Assembly: GCF_030867385.1 (NCBI RefSeq)
Contig: NZ_JAPFBJ010000001.1
Coordinates: 558,001-622,000 of the forward strand
DNA length: 64,000 bases
Direction: 5' to 3'
Origin: Sphingobium sp. DEHP117
GTDB lineage: Bacteria; Pseudomonadota; Alphaproteobacteria; Sphingomonadales; Sphingomonadaceae
Both the position numbers and the translations under genes were made by a program. This document shows positions 57,159-64,000 of the stretch, one piece after another. Each line of letters starts with the position of its first letter. Position 1 is the first letter of the stretch. Below the pieces are notes generated by a model that did no database searches, was not told the origin of the DNA, and was given only the letters and a program-made list of their open reading frames with translations.

Positions 57159-57226
57159 GCTAGGAAAGACGCAGGTCCTGCGGCATGGTTCCCCCCGGAA
57201 TCGATAAACCGTGGGATACAGTCTCT

Positions 57227-59953
57227 ATGTCCACCCCCTCATTGCAAAGAGGCAACACCGGCTGGGTGGCAGCGCTGAATCGCGCGCAGGATCATTCACC
57301 CTTCCTCATGCAGATGATGCGGCGGCACCCGCAAGTCGCGGCGTTGCTGGAGCGCGGCCAGGCGGATGACGCGCTTCAGGCGGCGCTGGCGATGGGGGGG
57401 GATGCGGCCGGCCCTGCCCAAGCCCTGCGCTGGCGGCGCGGCGCAGTGGCGCTGGTCACGGGTATCGCGGATCTTGCGGGCGCATGGGACCTTGAACGGG
57501 TTACGCAAACCCTGTCGGATTTTGCCGACTCCGCTGTCGAAGCGGCGCTCGCCGCAGCCTTTGCAGAGCGCTATCCCGATGAGGAGCAACGCGGCTTTGC
57601 CGTGATCGCGCTCGGCAAGCATGGCAGCCGGGAACTGAACTACAGCTCCGACATCGATCCTATCCTGCTGTTTGACCCCGCCACCCTGCCGTGCCGTGCC
57701 CGCGAAGAGCCGGTGGAGGCGGCGGTGCGGCTGGCCAAGCGCATGGTGGAGCTGCTCTCCGCGCGCGATGGCGATGGCTATGTGTTCCGGGTCGATCTGC
57801 GTCTGCGTCCTTCGCCAGAGGCCACGCCGATCGCCCTGCCGGTGGAGGCGGCGATCAGCTATTACGAGAGCATGGCGCTGGGGTGGGAGCAGGCGGCGTT
57901 CATTCGCGCTCGGGTGTGCGCCGGTGACAGGGCGTTGGGTGATTATTTCCTCCAGGCGATCCGCCCGTTTATCTGGCGGCGCTCGCTCGATTTCGGGGCG
58001 ATAGACGCCATTCTCGACATCAGCCGCCGCATCCGCGACCATTATGCCAGCGGGCAGGCGTTCGGCCCCGGATATGACCTCAAGCGCGGGCGTGGGGGCA
58101 TCCGCGAAGTTGAATTTTTCGCGCAGGTGCATCAGCTGATCCACGGTGGCCGCCAGCCTGCGCTCCGAGTCGGCGCGACGCGTCAGGCGGTGAGGCTGCT
58201 GGCGGAGGGGCGCGTCATCGAGCCCGACGTCGCTGCCCGGCTCGATGACGCCTATGCGCTGCTGCGCACGATCGAGCATCGCTTGCAGATGGTGGACGAT
58301 CGACAGACACATGAAATCCCCGCGAAGGCCGAGGCGCTCGACAATGTGGCGCGCCTGCACGGCCTGGACGAGGGGGAAGACCTGCTCGCGCTGTTGCGCC
58401 CGCATATCCAATGGGTGGGCACCAACTACGACCGGCTCAACCCGTTTCAGGCGGAGGAACGCCTGTCGCATGACGAGCGCCTGCTCCCCGAGCAGATCCG
58501 CGCACTGGGTTTTGCCGATGTTGCCTCCGTGGCGGAGCGGGTGACGCGCTGGCGCAACGGCTCCGCGCGGGCGCTGCGCAGTGCGGCAGCGATGGAGGCC
58601 CTGGAAAAGCTGCTCCCCGACCTGTTGCGCGGTTTTGCAAAGGCGCCGGACCCGGTGCTTGCGATCACCCGGTTCGAGCAACTGGTCGAGCGGCTGCCGA
58701 CCGCCATCAACTTTTTCAAGCTGCTCGCGGCCAACAAACCGATCGTGCGCCTGTTGGTCGAGGTGCTGAGCTATGCGCCGCCGCTGGCCGAGGCGCTGTC
58801 TTATCGTGTCGACCTGCTCGATGGGTTGATCGGCGCATCGGCGCTGGAACCGTTGCCGGACCGCCCGGCGCTGGAGGCGTTGCTGGGCAGGCTGGAGGCG
58901 GGCGACGATTATCAGATGCTGCTCGACAATGTGCGCCAGAAGGTGAGCGAGCGCCGCTTCGCACTGGGTGTGCAGGTGATCTGCGGCAAGGGTTCGGTGC
59001 TGGAGATTGGCGCGGGCTATGGTAGGCTGGCCGAGGCTGCGGTGCGGGTGCTGGCGCGGGCCACGGTCGAGGAATTCGAGCGCGCGCACGGGCGTGTACC
59101 GGGCGGGGAGCTGGTGATCGTAGCATTGGGGCGGCTGGGCGGAGGCGTGCTCACCTACGCGTCCGACCTTGATCTCATCTATCTGTTTACCGGTGATTTT
59201 TCAGCCGAGTCTGATGGGCCAAGGCCGCTCGGTGCGACGCAATATTTCAACCGCCTCGCCCAGCGTATCGGCAATGCGCTCAGCGTGCCGACTGCCTCCG
59301 GCCCGTTATATGAGATTGACACACGGTTGCGCCCTTTCGGCACGCAAGGGTTGCTCGCGGCGAGTGTCGACAGCTTCGCCCGCTATCAGCGCGAAAACGC
59401 CTGGGTGTGGGAGCATCTGGCGCTGACGCGGGCGCGAACGATCTTCGGATCCGAGGCGGCCGGTGCTGCGTTGACCGATGTGATCCACGGGGTGCTGGCC
59501 AGCAAGCGGGACGAGGGGGCATTGATCCGCGACGCGGTAAAAATGCGCCGCGACATGGCGAAGCACAAGCCCGCCGCCGGGCCGCTGGACGTCAAGCTGG
59601 CGGATGGCGGCCTGGTCGACCTCGAATTTCTGGTGCAGGTGACGCAGCTGCGCTTTGGTGCCGGGCTGCTGCCTGATCTGGGCGCCTCGGTGCGCGCGCT
59701 GATTGCGGAAGATCTGCTCCCTTCGGCGCTGGCCGACGCGCATGATCTGCTCACGCGCTATCTCATCGTTTCGCGCCTTGTTTCGCCCGCGTCCACCGAG
59801 CCGCCGGAAGCTGCCCGGGCACTGGTGGCCCGGCGCTGTGGCGCGCGAAGCTGGGACGATCTGCTTGCAAGGCTGGACAATGCGCGGCAAGGCGTGGCGG
59901 CAAGCTGGGGTGCGATTGTATCCGCCGCCGGACCATCAGACAAGGAGGACTGA
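57227..59953 (+). CDS. glnE: bifunctional glutamine synthetase adenylyltransferase/deadenylylase
   Basis: 908 aa. Adenylylates and deadenylylates GlnA in response to PII and glutamine. Two nucleotidyltransferase domains are visible: the N-terminal deadenylylase with GSRELNYSSDIDPILLFD and the C-terminal adenylylase with GGGVLTYASDLDLIYLF; the middle is helical. The start at 57227 (MSTPSLQRGN) follows GGGATA; ATG 57185 is an alternative without a ribosome-binding site. Its targets glnA and glnB are in the window at 22-24 kb. bcp follows 2 bp after. Confidence 0.95.
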   Translation: MSTPSLQRGNTGWVAALNRAQDHSPFLMQMMRRHPQVAALLERGQADDALQAALAMGGDAAGPAQALRWRRGAVALVTGIADLAGAWDLERVTQTLSDFADSAVEAALAAAFAERYPDEEQRGFAVIALGKHGSRELNYSSDIDPILLFDPATLPCRAREEPVEAAVRLAKRMVELLSARDGDGYVFRVDLRLRPSPEATPIALPVEAAISYYESMALGWEQAAFIRARVCAGDRALGDYFLQAIRPFIWRRSLDFGAIDAILDISRRIRDHYASGQAFGPGYDLKRGRGGIREVEFFAQVHQLIHGGRQPALRVGATRQAVRLLAEGRVIEPDVAARLDDAYALLRTIEHRLQMVDDRQTHEIPAKAEALDNVARLHGLDEGEDLLALLRPHIQWVGTNYDRLNPFQAEERLSHDERLLPEQIRALGFADVASVAERVTRWRNGSARALRSAAAMEALEKLLPDLLRGFAKAPDPVLAITRFEQLVERLPTAINFFKLLAANKPIVRLLVEVLSYAPPLAEALSYRVDLLDGLIGASALEPLPDRPALEALLGRLEAGDDYQMLLDNVRQKVSERRFALGVQVICGKGSVLEIGAGYGRLAEAAVRVLARATVEEFERAHGRVPGGELVIVALGRLGGGVLTYASDLDLIYLFTGDFSAESDGPRPLGATQYFNRLAQRIGNALSVPTASGPLYEIDTRLRPFGTQGLLAASVDSFARYQRENAWVWEHLALTRARTIFGSEAAGAALTDVIHGVLASKRDEGALIRDAVKMRRDMAKHKPAAGPLDVKLADGGLVDLEFLVQVTQLRFGAGLLPDLGASVRALIAEDLLPSALADAHDLLTRYLIVSRLVSPASTEPPEAARALVARRCGARSWDDLLARLDNARQGVAASWGAIVSAAGPSDKED

Positions 59954-59955
59954 CG

Positions 59956-60420
59956 ATGCTGCAAGCCGGAGATGTGCTGCCCGACGTGGCTCTGCTCGAT
60001 GCCGATGGCGCCCCGCTGTCACTTTCACAGTTCCGGGGCAAGCCGGTCGTCGTATATTTTTATCCCAAGGCCGACACGCCCGGCTGCACCAACGAGGCCA
60101 AGGATTTCACGGCTCTGGCAGGCGAGTTTGCGGCCCAAGGCGTGCCTGTCGTGGGTATATCGAAGGACAAGCCAGCCAAGCTCGCCAAATTCCGCGACAA
60201 ATACGGCCTTGGCGTTACGTTGGCGTCGGACGAAGCGGGCGGGGTGTGCGAGGCATTCGGCACCTGGATCGAGAAATCCATGTATGGTCGCAGCTATATG
60301 GGTATTGCCCGCGCGACCTTTCTCGTCGGCACGGATGGGGTGATCCTGCGCGTCTGGCCCGCCGTGAAGGTGAAGGGCCATGCCGAAGAGGTGTTGCAGG
60401 CGGTGAAGGCGCTTGGCTGA
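59956..60420 (+). CDS. bcp: thioredoxin-dependent peroxiredoxin (Bcp/PrxQ)
   Basis: Reduces peroxides in the cytosol. 154 aa. Peroxidatic Cys in KADTPGCTNEAKDF (C44). The position five residues later, where E. coli Bcp has its resolving Cys, is Lys; another Cys at about residue 98 (GGVCEAFGTW) could serve as resolving Cys as in the alpha-3 type of PrxQ. It starts 2 bp after glnE and overlaps the next gene by 8 bp. Confidence 0.95.
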   Translation: MLQAGDVLPDVALLDADGAPLSLSQFRGKPVVVYFYPKADTPGCTNEAKDFTALAGEFAAQGVPVVGISKDKPAKLAKFRDKYGLGVTLASDEAGGVCEAFGTWIEKSMYGRSYMGIARATFLVGTDGVILRVWPAVKVKGHAEEVLQAVKALG

Positions 60421-61222
60421 GACTAATCCGCCTCGTTCCGTCGGCGAGGCATGTCGTGACGTACTGTTGGCCGCTCAACCTTTCGCCAAGCTGATGCGGG
60501 CGCGGGCGGTAGCACGGGACTGGCGGCTCGGCAGGCTCGCGCATCGTTTTGACGTGGACATGCCGACGCGCCCGGCTCGACCCGCCGTGCCAGAACTCTT
60601 GCCGCCCAACCGCATGCCCAAGCGCGGCAAGATGGGGTCCGAGCGCTCCCGCATCGCCATGCTCCATGCGCTCGCCCATATCGAGTTCGTTGCGATCGAC
60701 CTGGCGTTCGACCTCGTCGGGCGGTTTGGCGGAGGCTTCCCGCCGGAGTTTGTAGACGACTGGCTTCGTGTCGGCGCGGAGGAGGCGATGCACTTCGCGT
60801 TGCTGGACAGGAGGCTGCGGCAGATGGGTAGCCATTATGGCGCGCTGCCCGCGCATGACGGGCTTTGGGAGGCAGCGGAAGAGACGGCGCATGATGCGCT
60901 CGCGCGACTTGCGGTGGTGCCCATGGTGCTCGAAGCCCGCGCGCTCGATATCACGCCGGCCACGGTAAAGCGGTTCGCCGACGCTGGCGATGCCACTTCC
61001 GCGCGCGCGTTAACGCGAATCATGACGGATGAGATTCGTCATGTGGCGGCGGGGACGAGGTGGTTCAACTGGTCGACGAAGCGATTGGGCCTTGATGCCC
61101 CCAATCATTACCAAATGCTTGTAAACCGCCATTTTCGGGGTGCGCTCAAACCCCCATTCAACGACTCAGCGCGTCGACAGGCCGGTTTAACGCGAGATTA
61201 TTACATACTGCTTGCCTATTAA
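60413..61222 (+). CDS. ferritin-like domain protein (DUF455)
   Basis: 269 aa. The predicted four-helix bundle has carboxylate/His metal ligands spaced as in diiron proteins: an early Glu in LAHIEFVAID, ExxH in GAEEAMHFALL, Glu in LEARALD and the final DEIRHV. The DUF455 family is annotated as ferritin-like with MiaE resemblance; actual substrate unknown. It begins with TTG at 60413, overlapping bcp by 8 bp, after GAAGG. Co-expression with bcp suggests a link to oxidative stress. Confidence 0.85.
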   Translation: MAETNPPRSVGEACRDVLLAAQPFAKLMRARAVARDWRLGRLAHRFDVDMPTRPARPAVPELLPPNRMPKRGKMGSERSRIAMLHALAHIEFVAIDLAFDLVGRFGGGFPPEFVDDWLRVGAEEAMHFALLDRRLRQMGSHYGALPAHDGLWEAAEETAHDALARLAVVPMVLEARALDITPATVKRFADAGDATSARALTRIMTDEIRHVAAGTRWFNWSTKRLGLDAPNHYQMLVNRHFRGALKPPFNDSARRQAGLTRDYYILLAY

Positions 61223-61319
61223 CTCTTGTCTGGCAGACATGGTTCCGGGGGCGGATCAAGAACCGCTGCACATTTTAAAACAAGGCGTCAGGCACCAAGC
61301 TTGGCGGGTATAGGGTCGC

Positions 61320-62072
61320 ATGTCTGAATCATTTTTGAAGAGTGTCGTGACGAAGGCGACCCAATTTGACCGCGTGACGCGATGGGTGAAAGGGACGATG
61401 GCTCTGCTGGCCTTCGGCATCTGCACCGCCGCCATGCCCGCCCACGCCAGCACTCTTACCGACGCCGACGACGATCCCTATAGCGATGATCTTTCCGCCG
61501 CCTCCCAGAGCGGAGACGCAACCTTCGCCAACCTCTTTTCCAGCTGGAAGCAAATGGACAATGCCGGTGTCGTGACGCCGCGCTCCACCGTCTATGTGCC
61601 GGTCGGCCGCCCGGTCGATGATCTGGCGCTCACCAGTAACTATGGCGTACGTTCCGATCCGTTCACGGGCCATGCGCGCATGCACAAGGGCATCGACATT
61701 CCCGGCCCGGTGGGCACGCCGGTCTATGCGACGGCAGACGGCATCGTGAACCGCTCCGAATGGATGAACGGCTACGGCAATCTCGTCGAGATCGCGCATG
61801 GCAACGACACCCAGACGCGCTATGGCCACCTCTCCAAGCTGCTGGTGCAGCCCAATGAGCGCGTGCGCCGCGGCCAGCTGATCGGCCTGATGGGGTCCAC
61901 CGGCCGCTCTACCGGCAGCCACCTGCATTATGAAATCCGCGTTGCCGGCGAGGCGATCAACCCGCTGCCGTTCGTGACCGGATCCGAGCGCGCCATGGCG
62001 GTCAACAGCCGTCGTCGCAACAATGTCGCGTTGGGCGGTCCAACGCCGCGTGACGAAAAGGCGGTCAAGTAA
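61320..62072 (+). CDS. M23 family metallopeptidase (LytM domain)
   Basis: 250 aa. A signal or anchor segment (GTMALLAFGICTAAMPAHAS) is followed by an acidic linker and a LytM domain with the zinc ligands in MHKGIDIPG (HxxxD) and HLHYE. All ligands present suggests an active peptidoglycan endopeptidase rather than a degenerate EnvC/NlpD-type activator. It stands alone upstream of erpA, with about 100 bp on the 5' side. Confidence 0.9.
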   Translation: MSESFLKSVVTKATQFDRVTRWVKGTMALLAFGICTAAMPAHASTLTDADDDPYSDDLSAASQSGDATFANLFSSWKQMDNAGVVTPRSTVYVPVGRPVDDLALTSNYGVRSDPFTGHARMHKGIDIPGPVGTPVYATADGIVNRSEWMNGYGNLVEIAHGNDTQTRYGHLSKLLVQPNERVRRGQLIGLMGSTGRSTGSHLHYEIRVAGEAINPLPFVTGSERAMAVNSRRRNNVALGGPTPRDEKAVK

Positions 62073-62149
62073 CGGCGCAGGGACAGATGGGCGCCGCCAT
62101 TGCGCCTGCCGCACTTGCCCCGATCCCTGCCGTGCCCTATCTTGATGGC

Positions 62150-62476
62150 ATGACCGACATTGTCCTTACACCCTCTGCGGCCAAGCGCGTCGCCTTCATC
62201 GCCGACAAGCAAGCCAAGCCGGCGATTTTGCGCCTTGCGGTGGAGGGGGGAGGATGCTCCGGCTTTCAGTATCGCTTCGGGCTTGCGGATACGGTCGACG
62301 CCGAGGATTGCGCGGTCGAGACGGATGGCGTGACGCTGGTCGTAGATCCGGTAAGCCTTGATCTGGTGCGCGGCGCAGCGGTCGATTATGTCGAGGATCT
62401 GGGCGGGGCCGCGTTCAAGGTGACGAATCCCAACGCCGTCGCAGGTTGCGGCTGCGGCTCCAGCTTCTCCGTATAG
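62150..62476 (+). CDS. erpA: iron-sulfur cluster insertion protein ErpA (A-type carrier)
   Basis: 108 aa A-type Fe-S carrier. The three cluster cysteines are present: one in GGGCSGFQYRF and two in the C-terminal GCGCGSSFSV. The start at 62150 (MTDIVLTPSA) is preferred over the longer open frame from 62087. It delivers clusters to apoproteins. Assignment to ErpA versus IscA is based on overall pattern and may be debated. Confidence 0.9.
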   Translation: MTDIVLTPSAAKRVAFIADKQAKPAILRLAVEGGGCSGFQYRFGLADTVDAEDCAVETDGVTLVVDPVSLDLVRGAAVDYVEDLGGAAFKVTNPNAVAGCGCGSSFSV

Positions 62477-62495
62477 CGCTTGCAGCTTCCGCCCT

Positions 62496-63269
62496 GTGCG
62501 CATCGCCACGTTCAACATCAACGGCATCAAGGCCCGCCTGCCACGGCTGATCGAATGGCTGGAGGAGACCCAGCCGGATGTTGCGTGCCTGCAGGAGATC
62601 AAGACCTCGGACGACACCTTTCCGGTGAAGGACATCGAGGCGGCGGGCTATGGCGCGATCTGGCACGGGCAGAAGGGCTTCAACGGGGTTGCGGTCCTCG
62701 CGCGCGGCACTGTTCCGGTGGAGGTACGGCGCGGGCTTGAGGGCGAAGCAGAGGACGAACATAGCCGCTATCTCGAGGCGGATGTGATGGGTATGCGCGT
62801 GGCATCGATCTATCTCCCCAACGGCAACCCGGTTCCCGGCCCGAAATTCGATTATAAGTTGCGTTGGATGAAGCGCCTGCGGGCCCGCGCGGCGGAGATT
62901 TGGGCTGAAGAGGTGCCGGCGGTGCTTGCGGGGGATTATAATGTGATCCCCTATGATCGCGATGTATTCTCCGTGTCGGCAATGGCCGACGATGCGTTGA
63001 TGCAGCCCGAGAGCCGGGCCGCGTTTCGCGCGCTGACCGGCGATGGCTGGACCGATGCGCTGGCCGCGCGCCACCCCGGAGGCGGCGTGTGGACCTATTG
63101 GGATTATCAGGCCGCCGCCTGGCCGCGCAATGCGGGTTTTCGCATCGATCATCTGCTGCTTTCGCCCAGTGCTGCCGACCGCCTGACCGATGCGCAGGTC
63201 GACAAGGAGTATCGCGGACGCGAAAAGGCGAGCGATCACGCGCCGACCTGGGCTGAATTTGCTGATTAG
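62496..63269 (+). CDS. xth: exodeoxyribonuclease III
   Basis: AP endonuclease/3'-exonuclease of base excision repair. 257 aa. Starts with GTG. Conserved motifs: IATFNINGIKARLPRLIEWL, CLQEIKTSDD (metal-binding Glu), GDYNVIPYDRD and the catalytic SDHAPTWAEF. It lies 19 bp after erpA, so it may share its transcript. Confidence 0.96.
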   Translation: MRIATFNINGIKARLPRLIEWLEETQPDVACLQEIKTSDDTFPVKDIEAAGYGAIWHGQKGFNGVAVLARGTVPVEVRRGLEGEAEDEHSRYLEADVMGMRVASIYLPNGNPVPGPKFDYKLRWMKRLRARAAEIWAEEVPAVLAGDYNVIPYDRDVFSVSAMADDALMQPESRAAFRALTGDGWTDALAARHPGGGVWTYWDYQAAAWPRNAGFRIDHLLLSPSAADRLTDAQVDKEYRGREKASDHAPTWAEFAD

Positions 63270-63351
63270 CATGCATTAATTTGGTTAGCGGGGATGCCTT
63301 GGGCAAAGGAATTGGCTAGACCGTCCGCAATAGTTGTTCAGGGTCGCATTG

Positions 63352-64000
63352 ATGGAAAAATTCCTCTTCTCCAAGGTTGAGAGGTGGCTGGTGCTCGCGC
63401 TGATGTTGCTCGGTGCGGTCTTTTGCATTGGCTTTGGCTATCTCGTCCTCGATTCCGGGCGTGACCCGGCCCATCATCCCACCGCTTCCGCCATCGCCCG
63501 CAATATTGCCGAGGTTCCGGACACGTTTCTAAGGCTGGTGGGCAAGGATACCGTGCTGTTGGCTCAGCCTGACCGCCTTGTTGCGGCCAAGCCGACGGGG
63601 TGGAGCTTCCCGCAGGGGCGCCCCACAGGTCCATCGGGCTATCTGCTGCTCAGCCGCTATGACGGCACGGCGCGGCGACATGCGATCGAGCTGGTATCGT
63701 TGCCGGATATGCGGACCCGGCACCGCTGGGTGCTCGACGCCGATACCTTGCTGCGCGATGTGCACCACATCTCGCGTTTTTCGGACAGTCAGAACTGGAA
63801 CCAAACGCATTTCCGCCAGATCCACCCGTGGATGGCGGAAAACGGCGATCTGATCGTCAAGGATCATTACTCGCCGCTGGAGCGGGTGGATGCGTGCGGC
63901 AACCCGAAGTGGGTGATCGATTCGCAGATATTCCACCACTCGACGGAGCCTGATGCCGACGGCAATCTCTGGATACCCTCGCTGGCGGAGAAGCACAGTA
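63352..64000 (+). CDS. arylsulfotransferase-like protein, partial
   Basis: The reading frame starts at ATG 63352 and runs off the right edge (216 codons visible). One N-terminal membrane helix (VLALMLLGAVFCIGFGYLVL) is followed by beta-propeller-like sequence with FHHSTEPDADGNLWIPSL, characteristic of the ASST (arylsulfotransferase) fold. It probably faces the periplasm. The substrate cannot be told, and the C-terminal half is missing. Confidence 0.75.
   Translation, partial: MEKFLFSKVERWLVLALMLLGAVFCIGFGYLVLDSGRDPAHHPTASAIARNIAEVPDTFLRLVGKDTVLLAQPDRLVAAKPTGWSFPQGRPTGPSGYLLLSRYDGTARRHAIELVSLPDMRTRHRWVLDADTLLRDVHHISRFSDSQNWNQTHFRQIHPWMAENGDLIVKDHYSPLERVDACGNPKWVIDSQIFHHSTEPDADGNLWIPSLAEKHS

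Overview
This is a gene-dense, GC-rich (roughly 65%) chromosomal window from an alphaproteobacterium, almost certainly of the order Sphingomonadales. The indicators are a PhyR-NepR-EcfG general stress locus with a PhyP-like partner, DksA with a single cysteine left in its zinc-finger region, adjacent tamA-tamB, paired small DUF465 proteins, a DUF1465 (RcdA-family) gene, and several families of short intergenic palindromic repeats. I found no rRNA, tRNA, CRISPR array, prophage or classical insertion sequence. Most of the window is core genome.

Layout. 1-1.7 kb: a truncated PQQ-type sugar dehydrogenase and small genes. 1.8-7.9 kb: argC, an NlpC/P60 hydrolase, an M17 aminopeptidase, a lipoprotein, rimO and a PilZ protein. 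8-13.8 kb: surE, serS, a Ser/Thr/Gly-repeat surface protein with a PEP-CTERM-like tail, dksA, a second PilZ protein, two DUF465 proteins and a DUF1465 protein. 13.9-22.1 kb: tamA-tamB and a chemoreceptor. 22.1-28.7 kb: glnB-glnA (nitrogen), galE, and a thiolase/multifunctional beta-oxidation pair. 29-31.7 kb: folE with a pteridine-reductase-like SDR, and rpsF-rpsR-rplI. 31.9-36.8 kb: fabD-[GxxExxY cassette]-fabG-acpP-fabF-mltG. 37-43.6 kb: a DUF418 membrane protein, a bioC-like methyltransferase, a GNAT, an AT-richer secreted orphan, purL and an MliC-like lipoprotein. 43.8-47.6 kb: xseB-ispA-coaD, cyclophilin, queA. 47.6-52.5 kb: a sulfotransferase cluster, a membrane GGDEF-EAL protein and a convergent RpfF-like (DSF synthase) gene. 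53-54.1 kb: tgt. 54.1-57.2 kb: the general stress response island (phyP-like, nepR, phyR, ecfG and a second NepR-like gene). 57.2-64 kb: glnE, bcp, a ferritin-like protein, an M23 peptidase, erpA, xth and the start of an arylsulfotransferase-like gene.

Most interesting points. (1) A GxxExxY-family gene lies between fabD and fabG and is bounded by 24-bp inverted repeats with one mismatch; the right repeat encodes part of its C-terminus. (2) A crotonase with all visible hallmarks of the quorum-signal synthase RpfF sits tail-to-tail with a GGDEF-EAL gene. (3) A small reading frame tail-to-tail with ecfG aligns without gaps to the NepR in the same window, suggesting a second anti-sigma factor. 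(4) Two perfect 32-bp palindromes, 35 kb apart, differ only by compensatory changes in their stems and by one loop base. (5) Candidate regulatory sites are seen for EcfG (nepR), NtrC (glnB) and CtrA (GGDEF-EAL).
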